Below the pieces are notes generated by a model that was not told the origin of the DNA, made no database searches, and saw nothing but the letters and a program-made list of their open reading frames with translations. A program made the translations under genes and the position numbers. Positions 1 through 7,245 of a DNA stretch of 14,676 bases are shown here, in pieces; within the stretch, counting starts at the first letter, position 1, and every line of letters starts with the position of its first letter. The stretch covers positions 50,770 through 65,445 of the forward strand of contig NZ_DFBS01000038.1 of assembly GCF_002366715.1 (NCBI RefSeq), written 5' to 3'. The DNA is from Halomonas sp. UBA3074 (GTDB taxonomy: Bacteria > Pseudomonadota > Gammaproteobacteria > Pseudomonadales > Halomonadaceae).

Positions 1-21
1 ATCCAGCTGAGCTACGGGCGC
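1..21 (-). tRNA. tRNA-Arg, 5' part only (cut by window edge)
   Basis: Read on the minus strand, the first 21 bases are the acceptor 5' strand and D-arm start of a tRNA: GCGCCCG, then TAGCTCAGCTGGAT. This closely matches the 5' end of gammaproteobacterial tRNA-Arg(ACG). The anticodon lies outside the window, so the Arg identity rests on this match and on context: in E. coli csrA is followed by a tRNA-Ser(GCU) and then a run of tRNA-Arg(ACG) genes, and the same order is seen here. It is probably transcribed together with the tRNA-Ser upstream. Confidence 0.75.
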
Positions 22-102
22 ATACCTTGTGACCATGTACTTTTTAACAAAACTTTTATTAACAAAAACTCTCATTAATAAAGTACTAACTGGCCGTGCG
101 AT

Positions 103-195
103 TGGCGGAGAGAGAGGGATTCGAACCCTCGATAGGGCTATAAACCCTATACTCCCTTAGCAGGGGAGCGCCTTCAGCCACTCGGCCACCTCTCC
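103..195 (-). tRNA. serV: tRNA-Ser(GCU)
   Basis: This is a complete class II tRNA on the minus strand, 93 nt including an encoded CCA at 103-105. The acceptor strands GGAGAGG and TCTCTCC pair with one G-U at the base. The D-arm GGCCGAGTGGCTGAAGG, the anticodon loop with GCT at 159-161, a long variable arm (about 20 nt, self-paired TAGGG/CCCTA) and the T-arm GGTTCGAATCC are all present. It reads AGC/AGU serine codons. The E. coli counterpart, serV, sits in the same place after csrA. The 81-base AT-rich spacer to the tRNA-Arg has no convincing terminator, which suggests a shared transcript. Confidence 0.97.
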
Positions 196-212
196 TTAAC
201 GGCACGGCGCGA

Positions 213-241
213 ATATTACCGATTTGGGGTTCTTTTGTCTA
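213..241 (-). promoter_or_regulatory. sigma-70 promoter for the tRNA-Ser/tRNA-Arg unit
   Basis: On the minus strand, TAGACA (-35, 236-241) and TAATAT (-10, 213-218) are separated by exactly 17 bp. They are followed by a GC-rich discriminator (CGCGCC, about 205-211) before the tRNA-Ser 5' end at 195. A GC-rich discriminator is typical of stable-RNA promoters under stringent control. The start site is inferred at about 206-208. It lies downstream of csrA, so the tRNAs appear able to be expressed independently of csrA. Confidence 0.65.
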
Positions 242-328
242 GCCCTCTACAGATTTTTTTCGCACCGGCCATATCTTACAGTTAAGCTTACGTCTTAGGC
301 ATCGTGTCATCATGCAAGCCCGCAAGTC

Positions 329-517
329 TCATTCCACTTCGTTTTCACTATTTCTTTCACGCTGAATGCGCTGATAAATCTCTTCACGGTGCACTGCGAC
401 ATCCTTCGGCGCATTAACACCAATACGCACTTGATTGCCTTTTACACCTAGTACGGTGACGGTGATTTCATCACCGATCATCAGGGTTTCGCCAACACGG
501 CGAGTTAGGATGAGCAT
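329..517 (-). CDS. csrA: carbon storage regulator CsrA/RsmA (RNA-binding translational regulator)
   Basis: This is a 62-residue protein, the usual CsrA size. CsrA acts as a cytoplasmic homodimer that binds GGA motifs in mRNA leaders, usually blocking the ribosome-binding site. The protein begins MLILTRRVGETLMIGD and includes GVKGNQVRIGVNAPKDV and AVHREEIY. Leu4 and Arg44, the conserved RNA-contact residues, are present, and the tail after residue 54 is short and polar. The ATG at 515-517 was preferred over one 30 bases upstream because it gives the universal MLILTR start and has a strong AGGAGA at 524-529, six bases before it. That Shine-Dalgarno also contains a GGA, so autorepression as in E. 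coli is plausible. Upstream are lysC and alaS; downstream are the tRNAs. Confidence 0.97.
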   Translation of the reverse strand: MLILTRRVGETLMIGDEITVTVLGVKGNQVRIGVNAPKDVAVHREEIYQRIQRERNSENEVE

Positions 518-558
518 GGCTGATCTCCTTTTCAGACGTTTATGCAACGGGATATGTC

Positions 559-620
559 AGCCGGAGGCAACACCAGGCCATTATGCGCCATAGTGCTGCC
601 TGTCACCAACGACTCCGGCT
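559..620 (-). promoter_or_regulatory. probable csrA promoter flanked by an inverted repeat
   Basis: In the 191-base lysC-csrA gap the minus strand has GTGACA (601-606) and CATAAT (580-585). Each matches the sigma-70 hexamers at 5 of 6 positions, but the spacer is only 15 bp. They sit inside an inverted repeat, AGCCGGAG at 613-620 paired with CTCCGGCT at 559-566 (minus-strand sense). Start from this promoter would be near 573, leaving a leader of about 55 nt that carries the AGGAGA Shine-Dalgarno. The repeat may be an operator or part of a longer read-through leader; the sequence does not decide. Confidence 0.35.
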
Positions 621-708
621 CCATGACACCTTAACCTCCCGTTGAAGAAAGCTCACCACCACACGGCAGCAAGTACCCCTTCAGCGTAGAAGGTTTAAGG
701 CATAAATG

Positions 709-1959
709 TTATTCAGATTCGATATCTGCCTTATCTAAACCAAAAGCTTTGTGTAATGCATTAACGGCAAGTTCCATATGTTTCTCATCAATGACGACCG
801 AAATTTTAATCTCAGAGGTCGAGACCATACGAATATTGACGTTTTCATCGGCCAAAACGCGGAACATCTTAGACGCCACACCCGCGTGCGAGCGCATACC
901 GACACCAACTAAAGATACCTTAGCAATATTGTCGTCGCCACGCAGCTCCCCGCCGCCCAGATCGGGAATGACCGTCTCTTCCAGCAGCTTTTTCGTTGCC
1001 TTGTAATCGCCTTTGGCCACCGTGAAGGTGAAATCGGTGTAGTCACCGGCCGGAGCAACGTTTTGCACGATCATATCGACTTCGATATTGGCATCGGCAA
1101 TCGGGCCAAGAATGCGTGAAGCAACGCCTGGCACATCTGGCGTGTTGAGCAGGGTCAGCTTGGCTTCGTTCTTGGTAAAGGCAATACCGGAGATCAGTGG
1201 TTCTTCCATAGCGTCCTCGTCTTGGTCAGCTTCTGCAACAATTAGGGTACCGGGGCCATCTTCAAAGCTCGACAGCACCCGCAGGGGCACGTTGTACTTA
1301 CCGGCAAACTCTACCGCGCGGATCTGCAGCACCTTAGAGCCTAGACTGGCAAGTTCCAGCATCTCTTCTACGGTAATGCGCTCAAGACGCTGCGCTTTGG
1401 AACATACCCGTGGGTCGGTGGTGTATACGCCGTCCACATCGGTATAGATCTGGCACTCATCGGCGCCCAGTGCGGCGGCAAGGGCCACCCCAGTGGTATC
1501 AGAGCCACCACGGCCCAGCGTAGTGATGTTGCCGTCTTCATCGACCCCTTGGAAACCGGCCACGACCACCACTTGACCTGCTTCCAGGTCAGATTTTAGG
1601 TCGTCGGTTTCGATGCGCTGAATACGTGCCTTGGTGTAGGCGCTGTCGGTATGGATACCGACCTGAGCACCCGTGTGGGAAGTGGCTGGCACGCCAATTT
1701 GCTGCAATGCCATGGCGAGTAGCGAGATCGTTACCTGCTCGCCAGTCGACAGCAGCATATCCATCTCGCGCGGGGCGGGTTCCTCATTGAGTGCCTGCGC
1801 CATGTCCGTTAGGCGATTCGTTTCGCCGCTCATGGCGGAAACCACGACCACTACCTGGTGGCCTTGGTCGCGGAAGCCCTTGACCTTTTCCGCTACGGCC
1901 TTGATACGCTCGACAGAGCCCACCGAAGTGCCGCCGAACTTCTGTACGTATAGTGCCAT
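709..1959 (-). CDS. lysC: aspartate kinase (aspartokinase), ACT-domain type
   Basis: The enzyme phosphorylates L-aspartate to aspartyl-4-phosphate, the first step to lysine, threonine, methionine and diaminopimelate. The amino-acid kinase domain spans about 1-245: KFGGTSVGS at 7-15, then STGEQV, LGRGGSDTT and IYTDVDGVYTTDPR. Two ACT domains follow (about 265-330 and 345-410), with NVAPAGDYTDFTFTV and SLVGVGMRSHAGVASKMF, the usual sites of lysine/threonine feedback. At 416 aa it matches monofunctional Pseudomonas-type aspartokinases. The start is the ATG at 1957-1959, ten bases after AGGA. It lies 96 bases downstream of alaS, beyond a hairpin terminator, in the alaS-lysC-csrA order also known in Pseudomonas. 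An internal start for a regulatory subunit is listed separately. Confidence 0.96.
   Translation of the reverse strand: MALYVQKFGGTSVGSVERIKAVAEKVKGFRDQGHQVVVVVSAMSGETNRLTDMAQALNEEPAPREMDMLLSTGEQVTISLLAMALQQIGVPATSHTGAQVGIHTDSAYTKARIQRIETDDLKSDLEAGQVVVVAGFQGVDEDGNITTLGRGGSDTTGVALAAALGADECQIYTDVDGVYTTDPRVCSKAQRLERITVEEMLELASLGSKVLQIRAVEFAGKYNVPLRVLSSFEDGPGTLIVAEADQDEDAMEEPLISGIAFTKNEAKLTLLNTPDVPGVASRILGPIADANIEVDMIVQNVAPAGDYTDFTFTVAKGDYKATKKLLEETVIPDLGGGELRGDDNIAKVSLVGVGMRSHAGVASKMFRVLADENVNIRMVSTSEIKISVVIDEKHMELAVNALHKAFGLDKADIESE
1207..1218 (-). promoter_or_regulatory. possible internal ribosome-binding site and start for a lysC beta subunit
   Basis: Met251 of LysC (ATG at 1207-1209) is preceded on the minus strand by GAGGA at 1214-1218, four bases away. 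Starting there would give a 166-residue protein (709-1209), MEEPLISGIAFTKNEAKLTL onward, consisting of the two ACT domains. Corynebacterium glutamicum and Bacillus subtilis lysC make such a beta subunit from an internal start at nearly the same place, and the C. glutamicum one begins MEEAV. The GAGGA is also part of codons for an acidic linker, so it may be coincidence. Confidence 0.35.
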
Positions 1960-2007
1960 ATGCCGTTTTTCCTATGCGTTCGGGAATGGAGGGTGAAGTT
2001 GTCATCA

Positions 2008-2048
2008 TTTTTAAATAAATAAGGCCGATGACAATCATGCCATCGGCC
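2008..2048 (-). terminator. intrinsic terminator after alaS
   Basis: The minus strand has GGCCGATG (2041-2048), a 10-base loop, and CATCGGCC (2023-2030): a perfect 8-bp stem. It is followed by a TTATTTATTTAAAAA tail (2008-2022). The hairpin begins seven bases after the alaS stop codon. The T-run is interrupted by A, so termination may be partial and some transcripts may continue into lysC. Confidence 0.7.
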
Positions 2049-2055
2049 CAAAGGT

Positions 2056-4665
2056 TTAGCTAAGTACGTTTTCCAACCATACCGGCACGCTGTTCAACGC
2101 ACCCGGCAAGGCGTCAGGCTGACTACCACCAGCCTGGGCCATATCTGCGCGGCCACCACCCTTACCGCCCACTTGGGAAGCAACGTGGTTCACTAGCTCG
2201 CCCGCTTTCACTCTATCGGTCAGGTCTTGGGTCACCCCAGCAATCAGGCTTACTTTGCCAGCTGCGGCGTCGGCGACGCCAAGGATGATTACCCCGGAAC
2301 CGAGCTTGTTCTTAAGCTGGTCAAGTACCCCGCGCAGGTCTTTACCCGAGACGCCTTCCAGCTGGGTTGCTAACAGCTTAACCCCCTGGATCTCTTGCGC
2401 CTGGCTAAGCATGTCACTACCCGCTGCGCTAGCGAGCTTGGCTTTGAGCTGCTCAAGCTCTTTTTCCAGGCTGCGGTTACGCTCTACCAGCGACTCTACC
2501 CGCGCCTCTACTTGCTCAGGCTTGGTTTTCAAGCGTTCGCCCAATCGGCCCAGACTCGCTTCCTGCTCGCGGAAATAGCGAAGCGCGTTTTCTCCGGTAA
2601 TCGCTTCAATACGGCGGACACCGGAGGCAATGCCGACTTCACTGATGACATGGCAGCAGCCAATGTCACCACTGCGCGACACATGGGTGCCGCCACAAAG
2701 CTCGATAGAGAAGTCGTCGGCTCCGATGGTCAGCACGCGCACGTTTTCAGCGTATTTGGCCTCAAACAGCGCGGCTGCACCTTTTGCTTTGGCTTGATCC
2801 AGGCTCATCTGCTCGATTTTCGTCGGCGCATTCGCCAGAATCTGCTCATTGACCAGCCGCTCGACTTCCGCTAACTGCTCGGCGGTCATTGGCTCGAAGT
2901 GGCTGAAGTCAAAGCGCAGACGCTCAGCATTGACCAGCGAGCCTTTCTGCTGAACGTGGTCACCCAGCACCATGCGCAGCGCTTTATGCAGCAGGTGCGT
3001 GGCGGAGTGATTGCGGATGGTGGCGGTACGCAGGCTGGCATCTACTTCGCCGCGCACGCTGGCACCCACGCTGAGCGAGCCTTCTACCATGATGCCTTGG
3101 TGTAGATGATGCCCGCTCTGCTTTTGGGTATCCGTCACCTGGAAACGACCGCCGTCCACATACAGGTAGCCGGTATCGCCCACTTGGCCGCCGGACTCAC
3201 CGTAAAATGGCGTACGGTTCAGTACCACAACGCCCTTCTGCCCGGCTTCCAAGGCAGCCAGTTCGTTGCCTTCGCTGTCGACCAGCGCGGCTACTTTGGC
3301 TTGATCTTCCAGGCGATCATAGCCAGTGAAAGCCGTCTCACCTTCCAATTCGATGGAAGCGCTGTAGTCGGCGCCAAATTGGCTAGCCGCCCGAGCACGC
3401 TCGCGCTGGGCCTCCAATGCCTGCTGAAAGCCTGCTTCGTCGAGCGTCACACCGCGCTCGCGACACACATCGGCAGTGAGATCGAACGGAAATCCGTAGG
3501 TATCGTAAAGCTTGAAGACCGTTTCGCCTGACAGGACCTTGCCATCGAGCTCGGCTAGCGCTGCATTCAGCAGCCCCATGCCATGATCCAGCGTGCGTGC
3601 AAACTGCTCTTCTTCCTTCAACAGCACTCGCGCTATTTGAGCGCGCGCTTCACGCAGCTCCGGATAAGCGTCGCCCATCTCTGCATCCAGCGCGTCCACC
3701 AGCTTGTGGAAGAACGGCTCTACCGCGCCCAGCTTATGGCCGTGGCGTATGGCCCGGCGAATAATCCGCCGCAGTACGTAGCCGCGCCCTTCATTGGAAG
3801 GCAGCACACCGTCGGCAATCAGGAAGGCACAGGAACGGATATGGTCGGCAATCACACGCAGCGATGGCGTGGCGGTGTCCGGGTGGCCAGTGGCTTTGGC
3901 GGCGGCGGCCAGCAAATTCTGGAACAAGTCGATTTCGTAGTTAGAGTGAACGCCCTGCATCACGGCGGCGACACGCTCTAGCCCCATGCCGGTATCGATA
4001 GAGGGCTTGGGCAGCGGGTTGAGCGTGCCTTGCGCATCGCGGTCAAACTGCATAAACACCAAGTTCCAGATTTCGATGTAACGATCGCCATCCTCTTCCG
4101 GGCTGCCTGGCGGGCCACCCCATACGTCAGGGCCGTGATCAAAGAAGATTTCCGAGCTGGGGCCACAAGGCCCGGTATCGCCCATCTGCCAGAAATTATC
4201 TTCGTCCAGCTTGGAAAAGCGCTCAGGATCGATGCCAATCTCATCTTTCCAGATCCGTTCGGCCTCATCATCGCTGATATGCACCGTTACCCACAGCTTC
4301 TCTTTGGGCAGCCCCAGGGTTTCGGTTAAAAACACCCAGGCAAAACGAATGGCATCGCGCTTGAAGTAATCCCCAAAGCTGAAGTTGCCCAACATTTCAA
4401 AGAAGGTGTGGTGGCGGGCGGTATAACCAACGTTATCCAAGTCGTTGTGCTTACCACCTGCACGCACGCAGCGTTGCGCAGAGGTTGCGCGTACGTAAGG
4501 GCGAGGGTCACGACCTAGAAACACATCTTTGAACGGCACCATGCCAGCATTGGTAAACAGCAGCGTCGGGTCATTACCCGGCACTAAAGAGCTGGTAGGT
4601 ACTATCGTATGCTCCTGCTCTTCAAAGAAAGTGAGAAAGGCCTGTCTAATCTCTGCGCTTTTCAT
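2056..4665 (-). CDS. alaS: alanyl-tRNA synthetase
   Basis: AlaRS charges tRNA-Ala and hydrolyses mischarged Ser/Gly-tRNA-Ala. The protein has 869 residues, close to the 876 of E. coli. The N-terminal class II aminoacylation domain (about 1-440) shows TNAGMVPFKDVFLG, HHTFFEMLGNFSFGDYFK and GMGLERVAAV. The editing domain carries the zinc-site motifs HSATH (553-557) and CGGTH (657-661). A coiled coil (about 710-750) and the glycine-rich C-Ala domain (GGKGGGRADMAQAGG) close it. An upstream in-frame ATG at 4738-4740 would add 25 residues, but the ATG at 4663-4665 was chosen because MKSAEIRQAFLTFF matches the family start and the extra stretch overlaps the promoter. The Shine-Dalgarno is weak (GGA about seven bases upstream). 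Confidence 0.98.
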   Translation of the reverse strand: MKSAEIRQAFLTFFEEQEHTIVPTSSLVPGNDPTLLFTNAGMVPFKDVFLGRDPRPYVRATSAQRCVRAGGKHNDLDNVGYTARHHTFFEMLGNFSFGDYFKRDAIRFAWVFLTETLGLPKEKLWVTVHISDDEAERIWKDEIGIDPERFSKLDEDNFWQMGDTGPCGPSSEIFFDHGPDVWGGPPGSPEEDGDRYIEIWNLVFMQFDRDAQGTLNPLPKPSIDTGMGLERVAAVMQGVHSNYEIDLFQNLLAAAAKATGHPDTATPSLRVIADHIRSCAFLIADGVLPSNEGRGYVLRRIIRRAIRHGHKLGAVEPFFHKLVDALDAEMGDAYPELREARAQIARVLLKEEEQFARTLDHGMGLLNAALAELDGKVLSGETVFKLYDTYGFPFDLTADVCRERGVTLDEAGFQQALEAQRERARAASQFGADYSASIELEGETAFTGYDRLEDQAKVAALVDSEGNELAALEAGQKGVVVLNRTPFYGESGGQVGDTGYLYVDGGRFQVTDTQKQSGHHLHQGIMVEGSLSVGASVRGEVDASLRTATIRNHSATHLLHKALRMVLGDHVQQKGSLVNAERLRFDFSHFEPMTAEQLAEVERLVNEQILANAPTKIEQMSLDQAKAKGAAALFEAKYAENVRVLTIGADDFSIELCGGTHVSRSGDIGCCHVISEVGIASGVRRIEAITGENALRYFREQEASLGRLGERLKTKPEQVEARVESLVERNRSLEKELEQLKAKLASAAGSDMLSQAQEIQGVKLLATQLEGVSGKDLRGVLDQLKNKLGSGVIILGVADAAAGKVSLIAGVTQDLTDRVKAGELVNHVASQVGGKGGGRADMAQAGGSQPDALPGALNSVPVWLENVLS

Positions 4666-4738
4666 AGGGTATCCGTAACAAGAAAGCGTGATGTCCCAGG
4701 GCGCTGTCGACGCTACCCTCAGGGGTCGCAAAGGGGCC

Positions 4739-4757
4739 ATTATAGCGCAGTTGTCAA
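4739..4757 (-). promoter_or_regulatory. probable alaS promoter
   Basis: The minus strand has a perfect TATAAT at 4739-4744. A TTGACA (4752-4757) lies only 7 bp from it, too near to be its -35; at normal spacing only a weak TTTAGT-like hexamer (about 4761-4766) is present. Start near 4732 would leave a leader of about 67 nt before the alaS ATG. The TTGACA could serve an overlapping promoter, but none was resolved. The E. coli AlaRS represses its own gene at the promoter; whether that happens here cannot be told from sequence. Confidence 0.45.
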
Positions 4758-4889
4758 ACGACTAAAGCCGCACTTAGTGGCACAAAGGCAAACAATCGGG
4801 GAAAGTTGCCCATTAAAGCGCTACCAGAAACGTCATCAGCGTCATTTTAACAAACAGAAAGGAGAGCATAGCGGGCGGGGGAAAACGTA

Positions 4890-5354
4890 TTACAGACAGG
4901 AGAGTGCGTAACGGATTTGTTCAAAATCGAAGCCACGATTGGCGAGAAAACGTTCACGCCTAGCGCGCTCTTTGGGGTTGTCGCCGGGCGTATCAAAACG
5001 TCTTGCTAACGTCTCACGCGCTAATTCAAACCAGTCGACCTGCTCGCTCTCCTCCACTTCGGCAAAAGCGACATTCAGCGTCTCCTGATCAACACCGCGT
5101 TGACGCAATTCACCTTTAATGCGAATCACCCCTTGGCCACGTAGTAGGCGTGACCGCACAAAACTAGCCGCAAATCGTGCATCGGACTGAAGTCCCTGCT
5201 CAACCAGGGCAGTTAAACACTCATCGATTGCCGCCTCATCAAACGCTTTTTTCCTCAAGCGCTGGGCTAACTCGGCGCGAGAGTACTCGCGCCGAGCCAG
5301 CAAGCCAATGGCGATGTCACGCGGCGTCGCATCGCGTTGTAAGCCAAATGCCAT
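4890..5354 (-). CDS. recX: RecX, regulatory protein for RecA
   Basis: RecX binds RecA filaments and limits their extension and ATP hydrolysis. This 154-residue protein begins MAFGLQRDATPRDIAIGLLARREYS and has the helical repeats of the family: SRAELAQRLRKKAF with an alpha-helical continuation, then DARFAASFVRSRLLRGQGVIRIKGELRQRGV (about residues 57-87, the most conserved block). A C-terminal repeat with ARRERFLANRGFDFEQIRYAL follows. It starts 24 bases after the recA stop, with a modest AAGG before the ATG, and is very likely co-transcribed with recA under LexA control. No clear intrinsic terminator was found in the 224 bases between its stop and alaS. Confidence 0.95.
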   Translation of the reverse strand: MAFGLQRDATPRDIAIGLLARREYSRAELAQRLRKKAFDEAAIDECLTALVEQGLQSDARFAASFVRSRLLRGQGVIRIKGELRQRGVDQETLNVAFAEVEESEQVDWFELARETLARRFDTPGDNPKERARRERFLANRGFDFEQIRYALSCL

Positions 5355-5378
5355 CAGCTTGCCTTAGCGAAGATCGAC

Positions 5379-6446
5379 TTACAGCAGATCATCATCACCC
5401 GCCTCTGCGTCAGCGGGTGCTTCAGCAGGTGCTTCTTCTTTTTTGGGGTCAGGCTTGGCCAGCAGCTGTTCACGAATCTGCGTTTCAATCTCGACCATAA
5501 TGTCCGGATGCTCTTCAAGATACTGAGCAGCATTCGCCTTGCCCTGACCTATTTTCTTACCTTTATAGCTGTACCAGGCACCGGCTTTGTCGACCAAGTT
5601 ACACTGCACACCCAGGTCGATCACCTCACCGGCATGGTAAATACCCTTACCGTAAAGGATCTGGAATTCAGCCTGACGGAACGGCGGCGCCACCTTGTTT
5701 TTGACTACTTTCACGCGGGTTTCGTTACCAGTGACTTCATCGCCCACTTTCACCGAGCCGGTGCGGCGAATATCCAGGCGCACACTGGCGTAGAACTTGA
5801 GTGCGTTACCGCCGGTCGTGGTTTCCGGGCTGCCGAACATGACGCCGATCTTCATACGGATCTGGTTAATGAAGATCACTAAACAGTTGGCGTTTTTGAT
5901 ATTACCGGTGATCTTACGCAGCGCTTGTGACATCAAACGCGCCTGCAGACCGACGTGGGAGTCGCCCATTTCGCCTTCGATTTCAGCGCGAGGGGTCAAT
6001 GCCGCGACCGAGTCGATAACGATCACGTCAACGCCGCCGGAACGAACCAGCATGTCGGTGATTTCCAGCGCTTGTTCACCGGTATCCGGCTGGGACACCA
6101 GCAGGTCATCCAGGTTTACGCCCAGTTTTTCTGCGTAGCTTGGATCAAGGGCGTGCTCGGCATCGACGAAAGCGCACACTTTACCCTGCTTTTGCGCCTG
6201 AGCAATCACCGAAAGCGTCAGCGTCGTTTTACCCGACGATTCTGGGCCAAAGATTTCGCAAACACGGCCAAACGGCAGGCCGCCGATGCCGAGTGCGATA
6301 TCCAGCCCCAACGAACCCGTAGAGACCGACGGCATGACCACACGCGGTGCGTCGCCTAGGCGCATGACGGTGCCCTTGCCGAACTGACGGTCGATCTGGG
6401 TGAGTGCAGCGTTTAGCGCTTTAGTGCGGTTGTCATCCTGAGCCAT
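5379..6446 (-). CDS. recA: recombinase RecA
   Basis: RecA forms filaments on single-stranded DNA for homologous strand exchange and triggers LexA self-cleavage in the SOS response. At 355 residues it is close to E. coli RecA (353). The Walker A motif GPESSGKT is at 67-74 (Lys73). Also seen are FVDAEHALDP, the Walker B strand VDVIVIDSVAALTP, the L1 region EGEMGDSHVGLQARLMSQALRKI, INQIRMKIGVMFGSPETTTGG including L2, and an acidic C-terminal tail ending in DAEAGDDDLL. The ATG at 6444-6446 has GAGGAA seven bases upstream. A LexA box lies about 20 bases upstream of the start codon, and recX follows. Confidence 0.99.
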   Translation of the reverse strand: MAQDDNRTKALNAALTQIDRQFGKGTVMRLGDAPRVVMPSVSTGSLGLDIALGIGGLPFGRVCEIFGPESSGKTTLTLSVIAQAQKQGKVCAFVDAEHALDPSYAEKLGVNLDDLLVSQPDTGEQALEITDMLVRSGGVDVIVIDSVAALTPRAEIEGEMGDSHVGLQARLMSQALRKITGNIKNANCLVIFINQIRMKIGVMFGSPETTTGGNALKFYASVRLDIRRTGSVKVGDEVTGNETRVKVVKNKVAPPFRQAEFQILYGKGIYHAGEVIDLGVQCNLVDKAGAWYSYKGKKIGQGKANAAQYLEEHPDIMVEIETQIREQLLAKPDPKKEEAPAEAPADAEAGDDDLL

Positions 6447-6465
6447 TCAGAGATTCCTCATAACA

Positions 6466-6485
6466 AGCTGTATAATTACCCAGTA
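6466..6485 (-). promoter_or_regulatory. LexA (SOS) box in the recA promoter
   Basis: The minus strand reads TACTGGGTAATTATACAGCT, an exact CTG-N10-CAG core (6468-6483) with an AT-rich centre. This is the gammaproteobacterial LexA operator pattern. It is 20 bases upstream of the recA ATG and covers the best -10-like sequence (TATACA), with TTGGCA a short distance upstream (14-bp spacing), so LexA would block RNA polymerase. No second CTG-N10-CAG was noticed in the pncC/mutS or alaS upstream regions. Confidence 0.85.
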
Positions 6486-6549
6486 GTATGCCAAAGATTG
6501 CGCCGTAAACAAATCCTTGTTCACGCTTTCTCTTAACTATTTTCCTACC

Positions 6550-7080
6550 CTACGCCTGCTTGCCTGCCTTTACCTGCGCATCCAGGCGTGCCACCAGCCC
6601 TGCCAGCGCCTGACGCACGGCCTGCTCACGCACCGCCTGGCGGTCACCAGGGAAATGAAAACACTCGGCCTGCTGTTCGCCTGCAGCTCCCCAAGCGAGC
6701 CAAACGGTTCCCACAGGTTTTTCAGCGCTACCGCCATCCGGCCCGGCCACACCGCTAACGGCAACACCCAAGCTGGCACCACTTTCCCGGCAGGCGCCCT
6801 GCACCATTGCCTTCACCACTGCCTCACTCACCGCGCCATGTTCGGCCAGTACGCCTTCTGGCACGCCGAGCAGGCGAGTCTTCGCCGCATTCGCATAGGT
6901 GACATAGCCGGTTGTAAAGTAAGCAGAGCTACCCGCCACACCGGTAATCGCGCTGGCGATACCACCGCCCGTACACGACTCAGCCGCCGTCACCTCCACG
7001 TCTAACTGCTGACAAAGCCGGCCCAGGCGCTGCGCTAGCAGCGTCAAATCAAGATTTTTCAGGCTAGATACGCTAGGCAC
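6550..7080 (-). CDS. pncC: nicotinamide-nucleotide amidase PncC (CinA C-terminal domain protein)
   Basis: The enzyme deamidates nicotinamide mononucleotide to nicotinate mononucleotide, recycling a by-product of NAD-dependent DNA ligase. The 176-residue protein is the stand-alone CinA-C domain without the N-terminal molybdopterin-binding-like part. Motifs are TAAESCTGGG (Ser35 is the probable nucleophile), TGVAGSSAYF, YANAAKTRLLGV and AVSGVAGPDGGS with KPVGTVWLAW. The start is a GTG at 7078-7080, supported by AAGGAG eight bases upstream; no ATG lies nearby in frame. It precedes recA by 103 bases, as in E. coli and Pseudomonas, but recA has its own promoter. Confidence 0.94.
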   Translation of the reverse strand: MPSVSSLKNLDLTLLAQRLGRLCQQLDVEVTAAESCTGGGIASAITGVAGSSAYFTTGYVTYANAAKTRLLGVPEGVLAEHGAVSEAVVKAMVQGACRESGASLGVAVSGVAGPDGGSAEKPVGTVWLAWGAAGEQQAECFHFPGDRQAVREQAVRQALAGLVARLDAQVKAGKQA

Positions 7081-7203
7081 TAGGGTCGCTCCTTCAAGTG
7101 AGTCGTCTGTTCAGCGTAGAATACTGTGTTTAGCTTTCTCAAAGAAATGTCGTAAAGCACTTCTATAAAGAACATATATAAAGAATATCTCCAACGAACA
7201 GGC

Positions 7204-7224
7204 CGTAAGCCGCGATGGCTTACG
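7204..7224 (+). other. hairpin in the mutS leader
   Basis: CGTAAGCC (7204-7211), loop GCGAT and GGCTTACG (7217-7224) form a perfect 8-bp stem that ends 12 bases before the mutS Shine-Dalgarno AGGA (7237-7240). No T-run follows, so it is not a terminator for plus-strand transcripts. It could stabilise the mRNA or be a binding site in the divergent pncC-mutS region. AT-rich sequence at about 7163-7190 is the likely place of the mutS promoter. Confidence 0.5.
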
Positions 7225-7245
7225 CCACGCTCAATCAGGACGCCC

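Noticed and set aside
518..547. 10-residue N-terminal extension of CsrA
   Set aside because: It would place the Shine-Dalgarno AGGAGA inside the coding region and break the universal MLILTR start.
2395..3981. Long plus-strand frames opposite alaS
   Set aside because: They are shadows of the alaS coding strand, with no supporting start signals or family motifs.
4666..4740. 25-residue N-terminal extension of AlaS
   Set aside because: The extension overlaps the -10 hexamer TATAAT and is absent from the family. The ATG at 4665 gives the conserved N terminus.
4752..4757. TTGACA as the -35 of the alaS promoter
   Set aside because: Only 7 bp separate it from TATAAT, too few for one sigma-70 promoter.
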